64,000 bases of DNA from JBCBEX01 sp038528235. Its GTDB lineage: Bacteria > Bacteroidota > Rhodothermia > Rhodothermales > Rubricoccaceae. The notes beneath the pieces are model-generated. The model was not told the origin of the DNA. It did not search any database and was given only the letters and a program-made list of their open reading frames with translations. The stretch is from contig JBCBEX010000006.1 in NCBI GenBank assembly GCA_038528235.1, positions 1 through 64,000 of the forward strand, in the 5' to 3' direction. Below, in pieces: positions 25,250 to 32,726 of this stretch. Both the position numbers and the translations under genes were made by a program. Each line of letters begins with the position of its first letter. Position 1 is the stretch's first letter.

Positions 25250-26014
25250 TTACTCCTTGCCAGTGACTTCGGCGGCATTTTGTCCACCGTTGGTCGGCGG
25301 CTCGCCGTCCTGCAGAGGATCGTTGGGGGTGCCTGGCGTCTGGTAGGCGAGGGCTGTTGCGGCCATGCTCACGATCACAGCGGTGCTAAGCCCGACCACG
25401 CTACGCCACGCTTCAGTCACGTTCTCGGTCCATTTGAGCACGTTTATGAGGCCATCGATCGCCGTGAGCGGTTCGAGCAGGCACCACGCGGTGAAGGCGA
25501 TAGGCGGTATCAGCATGCGGAACAGATCCTTGCTCCACTGCCACTGCCCTGTCTGGACCCGCCCGACTACGTAGAGCAGCAAGCTTGCTACGAGAAGAAA
25601 AACGAAGGCAAACGCTAGCGGCTGAGGTTCGACAATGAGGATCGAACTTGCTGCGGAATCGGCACTACCATTGACCACAGTGATCGCGATGTCTTGTCCC
25701 TGGCCACCAGAGTCGCCTTGCTCGGTCTCCTGCCGGGTGGCATAGGCCATGAACGCGGAGTGGAGTACGATGACCTCTGAGGGAAGCAGCGCGAGCACAG
25801 CGGTGATGTAGCTGCCCGTCGTGTCCTGCGTAGTCTCATTTGGGGTCGTGTCGTCGCCGCCAGCGTCCTGGCTTACTCCACCGTCGGCAGTCCCGCGGGC
25901 GTCTGCAGTGCTGCGGCTTCCACGCGGCCGCGCTGCGCGTTGCATCGGCGTAGCGGGCGCGGAAGTAGGGGTCTGCCCTTCAGCGAAGGTGCGGGCATAG
26001 AGATAGGTGCTCAT
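25250..26014 (-). CDS. Predicted membrane protein of unknown function
   Basis: 254 residues from ATG 26014 (MSTYLYARTFAEG). A Thr/Ala/Gly-rich disordered N-terminal segment (about 15-68) precedes three to four membrane helices: around residues 70-90 (ITAVLALLPSEVIVLHSAFM), 130-150 (LAFAFVFLLVASLLLYVVG), 163-182 (LIPPIAFTAWCLLEPL) and 200-225. The tail is polar (PNDPLQDGEPPTNGG). No family is recognised. It is flanked by short gaps and has no clear operon partner. Confidence 0.6.
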   Translation of the reverse strand: MSTYLYARTFAEGQTPTSAPATPMQRAARPRGSRSTADARGTADGGVSQDAGGDDTTPNETTQDTTGSYITAVLALLPSEVIVLHSAFMAYATRQETEQGDSGGQGQDIAITVVNGSADSAASSILIVEPQPLAFAFVFLLVASLLLYVVGRVQTGQWQWSKDLFRMLIPPIAFTAWCLLEPLTAIDGLINVLKWTENVTEAWRSVVGLSTAVIVSMAATALAYQTPGTPNDPLQDGEPPTNGGQNAAEVTGKE

Positions 26015-26107
26015 GGGTGACCTTGAAGCTGAGAAACGAACGAGTGCCGCTGTGGCACCACGATGCAACTAGCTTAGGAGGGGGCACCCTCGCGGACAAT
26101 CATGTGA

Positions 26108-26776
26108 TCACGCGATACTGGGCCCGCTCCCCATCTCCTCGCGGAGCTGGTCGAGGTAGGCCTGCATAAACGCGGTGCGGCGCGTCGCCTCGGCGCGGCC
26201 CGCGTTGGTCTGCATCGTGTCGGCGAGGCGAAGCAGCTTCACGAAGTAGTGGTCGAGCGCGTACGTCCGGTCGTCGAGCGGGCGGTGCTGGGCGAACGGG
26301 TCGTCCTCGTGGGCGAGGGGGAGGCCGAGGGACCCGCCGACGAGCCACGCCCGGGCGATGCCGATAGCGCCGAGGGCGTCGAGGCGGTCAGCGTCCTGGA
26401 CGACCTGCGCTTCGAGGGTCTCCGGCGGGATGCCCGCTGAGAAGCTGTGCGCCGCGATGGCGTGGGCAATGGCGGGCAGCGGCTCTGCGGGATAGCCCGC
26501 GTGGCGAAGGAACGCCGTTGCCGTGTCGGCTGCCAGCCGCGAGGCCTGTCTGCGGCGCGGGTCGTCCTTGGCCACGGCCACGCAGTCGTGGAGCCACGCG
26601 GCCGGGAGCACCACGTCGAGGCGCGCGCTCTCAGCATCGGCGAGGTGCGTGGCCGTCGCCACGACGCGGCGGATGTGGCCGAGGCCGTGCCCCCCGTCGG
26701 GGGCAGGCGGCTGCGCGCGCAAGAACGCCTCGAAGCGTGGCGTCCATTGGTCTGGGTCGAAGAGAGCGTCAGGCAT
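26108..26776 (-). CDS. HD-domain phosphohydrolase
   Basis: 222 residues from ATG 26776, overlapping the end of the upstream gene by 8 bases, which supports this start. HD motifs are in order: HGLGHIRRV (first His), LPAAWLHDCV (His-Asp), AHAIAAHSF and QDADRLDALGAIG (final Asp). The spacing resembles the YedJ/uncharacterised HD group rather than RelA/SpoT. It likely hydrolyses a phosphate ester with a divalent metal. Last gene of a three-gene minus-strand operon. Confidence 0.85.
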   Translation of the reverse strand: MPDALFDPDQWTPRFEAFLRAQPPAPDGGHGLGHIRRVVATATHLADAESARLDVVLPAAWLHDCVAVAKDDPRRRQASRLAADTATAFLRHAGYPAEPLPAIAHAIAAHSFSAGIPPETLEAQVVQDADRLDALGAIGIARAWLVGGSLGLPLAHEDDPFAQHRPLDDRTYALDHYFVKLLRLADTMQTNAGRAEATRRTAFMQAYLDQLREEMGSGPSIA

Positions 26777-27416
26777 CGGGGAAGGCGGGGTGGTAGTAGT
26801 GGCGGTACCAGGAGTCCTGGCTTGCCTCGGTGATGGGGCCGCGTGGCGGGAACGCAGCATACGTGTGTGTTGGGTCGAAGCGGACGTGGAGCCAGGGCAC
26901 GCCGTGCCCGTGCGTGTTGCACCAGACAGCGCGTCCCGATTCGATGGCGTCGTGTGCGTGACGGCCCACCTCGCGCCAGAACGCATCCACTTCGGTGGTG
27001 GAGGAGGTGCGGCAGAAGGCGGCCAGGTGCCCATAGTTGCCTCGTCCGGCGGGGACAACGAGGCGCGATGTTCCGCCGAGGTTCGCAAACGACGCGACGA
27101 GGTTCTCCGGTGCTAGCGCATCGAGGTGGGACCCGAATGCGGAGGCGTCGGCTGGCGGAAACCGCGAAGGGACAAGCACGGCGAAGAACGGCCGGGCGTG
27201 CGTGCTCGGATGGATCGGCACCGGCTTCCACATGGGCGCGGAGTCCGTCGCCCAGCACGCGTTCCACCTCGCGCGGAACGCGGCGTCGCCCAGCAGCGCC
27301 TCGGCGACCCGGGGCCATGTGAGCACGCTACCGGTTGCCTCTCGGAAGCGAACGACGGTGCAGGCGCGGCCTCCTGCCTCGATCGGCGCTGTCTCGGGTC
27401 GGGCGTCCAAGGTCAT
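26769..27416 (-). CDS. Conserved protein of unknown function (resembles DUF6940)
   Basis: 215 residues from ATG 27416, which forms an ATGA overlap with the stop of the upstream dioxygenase gene; an ATG at 27422 is the alternative. Conserved-looking stretches are FFAVLVPSRFPP, GRGNYGHLAAFCRTS and especially WCNTHGHGVPWLHVRFD near the C terminus. I associate this pattern with the uncharacterised DUF6940 family from memory, without certainty. No signal peptide or membrane helix. It is translationally coupled on both sides. Confidence 0.7.
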   Translation of the reverse strand: MTLDARPETAPIEAGGRACTVVRFREATGSVLTWPRVAEALLGDAAFRARWNACWATDSAPMWKPVPIHPSTHARPFFAVLVPSRFPPADASAFGSHLDALAPENLVASFANLGGTSRLVVPAGRGNYGHLAAFCRTSSTTEVDAFWREVGRHAHDAIESGRAVWCNTHGHGVPWLHVRFDPTHTYAAFPPRGPITEASQDSWYRHYYHPAFPDA

Positions 27417-28006
27417 CGCCATTCGGCGTCCAGGACGATGTCGCGCACGGCCAGCCAGGGGCCGTCGCCCTCGCGGGTGAGCGTGACGATGCCCGAGCCG
27501 CCGCGCTGTTCGAGGCGGGCGCGGTAGGCGTCGGTCAGGAGCGGATCCCCCTCGAACATCACGTCGTCGATCCAGACCTCGTCAGTGCTAAGCGGCTGCA
27601 CGGTGAGGTGGATGTGCGCGGGCTCGGTGCGGTTCCGGTAGGGCGCGGGGCGGATCGTGTGGAAGGTGTAGCGGCCGTCGGCGTCGGTGCGGACCCAGCC
27701 ACGGAGGTAGCCGTGGCGGCGCTCGTTGCCCGCCTCGCCTTTGCGGTGCGGATAGTAGCCCGAGGCGTTGGTGTGGTAGGCGTAGACCAGCACATCGGCC
27801 ATGGGCTGGCCCTCGGCGTCGGTGACGAGGCCGGAGAGGCGGAGGCGTTCGCCGGGTTCGCTGTGGGTGGGGATGGTGTCCGTGGCGGTGAGGTCGTCCG
27901 GGGCTTCGTCGGCGCCGCACCACTCGCACGCAGGCAAGGGCTGCGCGCTGGCGGGGCTGACGATGGCGAAGACGACGAATAGGAGGGCGAGGAGACGGGA
28001 ACGCAT
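27413..28006 (-). CDS. Exported intradiol ring-cleavage dioxygenase-like protein
   Basis: 197 residues from ATG 28006, starting with a signal peptide (MRSRLLALLFVVFAIVSPAS, then AQ). The body matches the beta-sandwich of protocatechuate/catechol intradiol dioxygenases: LSGLVTDAEGQPMADVLV, YHTNASGYYPH, LRGWVRTDADGRYTFHTIRP, then APYRNRTEPAHIHLTV. The final Tyr and the His-x-His supply the usual Fe(III) ligands. Secreted members of this family are common and their substrates mostly unknown; some may bind rather than oxidise. First gene of the operon with the DUF and HD genes. Confidence 0.8.
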   Translation of the reverse strand: MRSRLLALLFVVFAIVSPASAQPLPACEWCGADEAPDDLTATDTIPTHSEPGERLRLSGLVTDAEGQPMADVLVYAYHTNASGYYPHRKGEAGNERRHGYLRGWVRTDADGRYTFHTIRPAPYRNRTEPAHIHLTVQPLSTDEVWIDDVMFEGDPLLTDAYRARLEQRGGSGIVTLTREGDGPWLAVRDIVLDAEWR

Positions 28007-28247
28007 GGCAACAAGAAACGGAGAGCCCGGAAGAAACGGAGAGGAGGGAGGGCGAGCATCGAGGACCCACCCACATCGCGCAGGGTGCTCGGTCTGGGTC
28101 GCATGCGGGAAGCGTCGGTCGCAACGTCGCTCGCGAGATAGCCAATGCTTCGGTGTTACTCCGGAGGCGGGACGCTCGGCCTGGGAGCAACCGCGCTTCG
28201 TCCGCGCCGTAGAGCCGCCCGCACGCTCACACCCCAGCCCCGTCTCC

Positions 28248-30689
28248 ATGCGCGCTCCGCTCTGTCTGCTCGCTCTTCTCCTGCTCGCCCCCACGGCCCT
28301 CGCCCAAGCTCCCACGACCGTATCGGGCCGCATCACCGACGCCGAGACGGACGGGCCGGTCCCCGCCGCCACTGTCCAGATCGAGGGAACGCTACGCGGC
28401 ACCATCGCCAACCCCGACGGCCGCTACGCGCTCACGCTGCCCGCAGGCACCGATACCGCGACGTTGCTCGTCCGCACACTCGGCTACGTCACCGCCCGCG
28501 AGATCGTCCAGGCCACGGGTGGTACCCTCACGCTCGACGTGGCGCTCGCGCCCGACACGCAGACGCTCGGCGAAATCGTTGTCTCCGGCGAGGACCCTGC
28601 GCTTGCCCTCATGCGGCGCGTCGTGGCGCACAAGGCGCGCTGGCAGGACCGCCTCCGCACGTGGCAGGCCGACGCCTTCAGCCGCCAGGTCATCGAGTCG
28701 GACACGACCATCGCCGCGATCACGGAGAGCGCGACGCAGGCGTTCTGGGACCGCGAGCGCGGCCTCCGCGAGATCGTCCAGGCCTTCCGCACCACGGACA
28801 ACCTCACGGACGCCTTCAGCGCCGACGTGTTCACTGCTGCCGACGACCTCGTCAACCTCTACGACGACGCCGTGGACTTTGGCGGCTACGACCTCGTGGG
28901 GCCGACCTCGCCGGAGGCGCTACGGTTTTACCGCTTCGCCATCACGGGCGAGCGTACGCAGGGCGGACGGCGCGTCTACGACGTGGTGTTCGAGACGGGC
29001 GGGCGTCTGCAGCCCGGCTTCGAGGGCACCCTCGCCGTGCTCGACCTCGACCCGCGCCCGGCCGACCTCGGCGGGGCCGCCGTGCTGCTCACCGCCGAGG
29101 TGGGCGTCAACGACGCCGTGCGCTTTCCGCTCGTGCAGGCGTTCGACCTCACGCTCGCGCAGCAGTACGTCGCCGCCACCGAAGCAGGGTTCGCCGAGGC
29201 CTCGCAGGCTGACGCCGTGTGGCTCCCGGCCGACTTCCGGCTCGTGGGCAAGGGCCGCATCGGCATGACAGGACTGAGCTTCCCCGACTTTGGCTTCCGT
29301 CTCACGACGCGCCTCTCGGACTACCAACTCAACGTGCCCGTCCCAGACTCGCTCTACGCCGACGACGCGACGCGTGTAGACTCGGTCGCGGTCGCGTCCG
29401 GCGCGGCGCTGGAAGACGAGGGCCAGACCGTCCCGCTCACCGCCCGCGAGGCGACGGCCTACGCCGAGATCGACTCGACGGACACGCTGGAGAAGGCGTT
29501 CGAGCCGAGCGGTTTCTGGGCGCGCTTCATCGAGTTCAATACGGGCAGCGATAGCGGTGGCAGCGGAGGGAATGGGAAGCGCCGCCTGCTCTCCACCAAT
29601 TTCGAACCCGTAGTCTGGACGAACCGCGTCGAGCAGGTGCATCTCGGTGGGGCGCTCACGATCTCGTCACGCCTCGGACCGTACGTCGGCGGGCGCGTCG
29701 GCTACCGGACCGGCCTCGGCGATGTCGGCTGGAGCGTGCGTGTCGGGACGCTGCACCGGTTCGGGCGCACGGGCCTCCGGGTAGTCGCGGGCTATGACGA
29801 CGAGGTCGTCCAGCGCTACAGCTCTGACGCCCACGGACGCTTCCTCAACTCCGCGTCCGTCGCGCTCGGCGGCGACGACTACTTCGACTACTACGATCGC
29901 CGCCGCGCCTACGGGCAGGTGTCGGCGAGCATCCCGGCCGGGCCGCTCGGGCGGCTGCGTCCGCTCGTCCGGTTCGCCGCGGAGCGCCACCGCTCCGCCG
30001 TGGACATCGAGGACGCGGCGCTGTTCGGGATAGGCGACCAGCGGGCCAACCCGTTCGTTGCCAACGGCGACCTACGCGCCGTGCAGGCGCGGCTCTCCGT
30101 GGGCAGTACCGAGACGGGCTTCTTCGCAGCAGGCACGGGCCATACCGGCGCCGAGGTGCGCGTCGAGATCGCCGACGCCGACGCGCTCGGGGGCGACTTC
30201 AGCTTCGTCCGCACCGAAGCCGCAGCAGGCGTGACCGTGCCGACGTTCCTCCGCCGCCGCCTTTTTCCCAACGCGCTGCACCTGCGCGTGACGGCGGGCA
30301 GTACGTCGGGCGACCCGCTGCCGCAGCGCACGTTCGCCGTCGATGGCAGCCTCCTCGGCGTCGCGCCGTTCGGAACGCTCCGGGCACGCGCCGGGCGGCC
30401 CATCGAGGCGACGCGCTACGTGGCAGGCTTCTGGGAGCACGACTTCCGCAGCGTGCCGTTCGAGGTGCTCGGCTGGGAGTGGGCGGCGGTCAACAACGTG
30501 GGGCTGCTCGTCCACGGCGCGCACGCGGCAGGCGACCTCAGCGCGTTCGGCACGACGACGGACTGGAAGCACCACGAGGTCGGCGTGGGGCTCTCTGGCG
30601 GTTTCGCGCTGCCGCTGCGCCTCGACGTGACGTTCCGCCTCGACGAGCCGGGTACCACCGTCACGCTCGGCTTCGCGCGGGTGTTCTGA
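28248..30689 (+). CDS. DUF5686 outer-membrane protein with carboxypeptidase-regulatory-like domain
   Basis: 813 residues from ATG 28248, where a signal peptide begins (MRAPLCLLALLLLAPTALAQ). Residues about 22-105 form the CarboxypepD_reg-like beta domain (VSGRITDAETDGPVPAATV, then GTLRGTIANPDGRYAL) that often precedes outer-membrane barrels in Bacteroidota. The rest is a DUF5686-type region ending in alternating beta strands and an aromatic-rich end (TVTLGFARVF), as expected for an outer-membrane barrel. The role is unknown in most members. A 241-base divergent region separates it from the dioxygenase gene. Confidence 0.82.
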   Translation: MRAPLCLLALLLLAPTALAQAPTTVSGRITDAETDGPVPAATVQIEGTLRGTIANPDGRYALTLPAGTDTATLLVRTLGYVTAREIVQATGGTLTLDVALAPDTQTLGEIVVSGEDPALALMRRVVAHKARWQDRLRTWQADAFSRQVIESDTTIAAITESATQAFWDRERGLREIVQAFRTTDNLTDAFSADVFTAADDLVNLYDDAVDFGGYDLVGPTSPEALRFYRFAITGERTQGGRRVYDVVFETGGRLQPGFEGTLAVLDLDPRPADLGGAAVLLTAEVGVNDAVRFPLVQAFDLTLAQQYVAATEAGFAEASQADAVWLPADFRLVGKGRIGMTGLSFPDFGFRLTTRLSDYQLNVPVPDSLYADDATRVDSVAVASGAALEDEGQTVPLTAREATAYAEIDSTDTLEKAFEPSGFWARFIEFNTGSDSGGSGGNGKRRLLSTNFEPVVWTNRVEQVHLGGALTISSRLGPYVGGRVGYRTGLGDVGWSVRVGTLHRFGRTGLRVVAGYDDEVVQRYSSDAHGRFLNSASVALGGDDYFDYYDRRRAYGQVSASIPAGPLGRLRPLVRFAAERHRSAVDIEDAALFGIGDQRANPFVANGDLRAVQARLSVGSTETGFFAAGTGHTGAEVRVEIADADALGGDFSFVRTEAAAGVTVPTFLRRRLFPNALHLRVTAGSTSGDPLPQRTFAVDGSLLGVAPFGTLRARAGRPIEATRYVAGFWEHDFRSVPFEVLGWEWAAVNNVGLLVHGAHAAGDLSAFGTTTDWKHHEVGVGLSGGFALPLRLDVTFRLDEPGTTVTLGFARVF

Positions 30690-30775
30690 GGCGGTTCCAA
30701 CTCAGGGGCGCGTCCCACTGCGCACGCCGTTGGTGCAACGCGTGGTGGCATGGTGGCTTCTGCATACCGATCCCC

Positions 30776-30819
30776 ATAAAGTGTCATCAAGCTCTCGCCC
30801 TCACCCGTGAGGGAGACAC
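30776..30819. repeat. Repeat family B, copy 2
   Basis: The unit shares about four in five bases with 2874-2917, including the hairpin (CCCTCAC, then GTGAGGGAGACA). It lies 86 bases after the DUF5686 gene. The 551-base gap 30690-31240 otherwise holds a hairpin at 30914 and the structured leader of the pilus operon. Confidence 0.55.
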
Positions 30820-30913
30820 CGTGCTGGCGTGAGCCTTCGGGTTGGAGCGCAGAGCTCGTTAGCGTAGCCGTCGTGGGACGAGGGAGCCGCCCTGCCGCAG
30901 CAGCTATAAAAGA

Positions 30914-30947
30914 ACGGCGTCCGCACCACCCCTGATACGGACGCCGT
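30914..30947 (-). terminator. Terminator-like hairpin pointing left (minus strand)
   Basis: ACGGCGTCCG (30914-30923) pairs perfectly with CGGACGCCGT (30938-30947) around a 14-base loop. On the minus strand the stem is followed by TTCTTTTATAG, the shape of an intrinsic terminator. Both flanking genes are on the plus strand, so no annotated transcript ends here from the right. See the related hairpin at 61674. Confidence 0.5.
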
Positions 30948-31080
30948 CGGGAAGCGGGGACCACCAGCACGGAGGTAGCAGTTGTGCCAAGCGTTCGCTT
31001 CGAGGCAGTAACGTGTGTCGGTGAGGGGTTCGTATGCGCCGCAGGGACGTCACCCACGCGTGACGCCCAGCGCGCCTAAA

Positions 31081-31210
31081 GCGGGGGCGAAGCCTACAGG
31101 TAGGCTGCGAACCCGCCGGGCCAGTGGTTTGGCCCCGTCCTTGCGTCGTGGGACGGCGATCCCCCCGAGGGAGCCTCCTCGGGTCGATTCGTAGCACACG
31201 GCTACGAATC
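31081..31210 (+). promoter_or_regulatory. Highly structured leader of the pilus-like operon (five consecutive hairpins)
   Basis: Five helices follow each other: GCGGG/CCCGC (31081-31116) enclosing GCCTAC/GTAGGC (31092-31105) with matching GCGAA-type internal-loop strands; GGGCC/GGCCC (31118-31135); CGTCC/GGACG (31136-31155); CCCGAGG/CCTCGGG (31164-31183); and a 10-base perfect stem GATTCGTAGC/GCTACGAATC (31186-31210). The last ends 30 bases before the start codon. It does not match a riboswitch class I know. It could be a cis-regulatory RNA or protein-binding leader. Confidence 0.5.
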
Positions 31211-31240
31211 CCCGCCTTCCTGCTAGCGCCTTTCCCCGCC

Positions 31241-32593
31241 ATGGCCGAGTATCGTTTCACCGGCATTGCCCCCAACGGCCAGCCCGTCCAGGGTACCGTG
31301 TTTGCGCCCAACGAGCGCACGGCCAAGAAGAAGGTGGACGAGCTGGCCACGAAGCACAAGTTCGCGGCCAAGCAGGTCGAGAAGCGCGCCACCTTCCACT
31401 TCAAGGTCAAGCACCCCTCGGGCAAGGTGGTGCAGGGCGAGCAGAAGGCTTTCCGCGCCGAGGAGGTCGAGCGCGCGCTCAAGCGCATGGGGATGGAAGT
31501 CGTCTACGTCAAGAAGAAGCTCTTCGACGTGTCGCGCAAGCCGCCGTCGAGCGATGTAATCATGTTCGTGCGCTTGGCTGCGAACCTGCTCAACGAGAAG
31601 ATGCACTTCAATGAGGTGCTCAACCTCCTCATCGCTGACATCTCGTCGAACTCGCTCAAGCAGGTCATCCGCGACATCAACGGCGACCTCAAGGCCGGTA
31701 TGGAGGCGCAGCAGGCCTTCATGAAGCACCAGCATTCGCTCGGCAAGTTCACGGCCTACATGCTCGGCGTGGCCTCCAAGTCGGGCAACATGTCCGAGAT
31801 CTACGAGGCCACGGCCCGCTTCCTGGAGCGCCGCGACGAGTTCAAGAAGTCGGTCAAGAGCGCGCTCATCATGCCCTCGGTGACGGTGCTCGCCACCATC
31901 GGCGTGTTCATCTGGTACATCTGGTACATCGTCCCGATGACCGCCGGCCTCTTCGCCAGCTTCGACAACATCGAGCTGCCGCCGCTCACCACGTGGTCGA
32001 TCGCGGCGAGCGAGTGGCTCGACCGGAATATCGGCTACCTGCTCGTGGTGCTGGCCTTCCTTGTGGGCGGCATCGTGATGTACTTCCGGACGCCGAAGGG
32101 ACAGTTCCAGGCGCACAAGCACATGATCCGGATTCCGGTCATCGGGAGCCTGCTGCACAAGCTCAACCTGGAGATCTTCTGCCGCGTGTTCGCCATCCTC
32201 TACTCGTCGGCAGGCGAGAACATCGAGGTCATCAAGGTGGCCGCGGAGGCCTCGGGCAACCGCTACGTCGAGCACCAGGTCAAGACCATCACCATCCCGA
32301 TGCTCGTCGCGCAGGGCAACGACCTCGTGCAGTCGATGGAGGCCTCGGGCGTGTTCACGTCGATGACGCTAGCGCGCTTCCGCACCGGCGCCGAGACCGG
32401 CGCGGTGCGCAAGAGCGCCCAGCAGATGGCCGACTACTACGAGAAGGAGACGACGCTCAAGCTCAAGTCCGCCGTGGAGACCATCCAGACGGTCGTGTCG
32501 ATGTTCATCGGCATCCTGGTGGCCTTCCTGACGGTGCTCTCCGCCGAGACCGCACTCATCCGACCCAGCTCCACCGAACTGATGGGCGGCTAG
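31241..32593 (+). CDS. PilC/GspF-type inner-membrane platform protein
   Basis: 450 residues from ATG 31241 (MAEYRFTGIAPNGQPVQGTV). The N-terminal domain is an unusual double copy of the FTG-x-x-x-x-G motif (again at FKVKHPSGKVVQGEQKAF). Then come two T2SSF domains with membrane helices near residues 210-235, 265-285 and 415-440. GspF-like cores are visible: MLGVASKSGNMSEIYEATA and RFRTGAETGAVRKSAQQMA (the E-x-G-x-x motif). In type IV pili and type II secretion this protein anchors the ATPases at the inner membrane. First gene of the operon. Confidence 0.9.
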   Translation: MAEYRFTGIAPNGQPVQGTVFAPNERTAKKKVDELATKHKFAAKQVEKRATFHFKVKHPSGKVVQGEQKAFRAEEVERALKRMGMEVVYVKKKLFDVSRKPPSSDVIMFVRLAANLLNEKMHFNEVLNLLIADISSNSLKQVIRDINGDLKAGMEAQQAFMKHQHSLGKFTAYMLGVASKSGNMSEIYEATARFLERRDEFKKSVKSALIMPSVTVLATIGVFIWYIWYIVPMTAGLFASFDNIELPPLTTWSIAASEWLDRNIGYLLVVLAFLVGGIVMYFRTPKGQFQAHKHMIRIPVIGSLLHKLNLEIFCRVFAILYSSAGENIEVIKVAAEASGNRYVEHQVKTITIPMLVAQGNDLVQSMEASGVFTSMTLARFRTGAETGAVRKSAQQMADYYEKETTLKLKSAVETIQTVVSMFIGILVAFLTVLSAETALIRPSSTELMGG

Positions 32594-32726
32594 CCGCTCG
32601 CGACGACCCGCCGCGGCCTCGCTTGAGCCGTGCGCTGCGGGGTCGATACTCCACCCTGCCCGCCTCCACCCTCCGCCACCGGAGCCGCGCGCTCCGCCAC
32701 CCGACGGCCCTGCCGTCATCCGTTCC

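Noticed and set aside
31010..31140. The structured region considered as tmRNA, RNase P RNA, SRP RNA or a c-di-GMP riboswitch
   Set aside because: None of the conserved core sequences of these RNAs is present on either strand.
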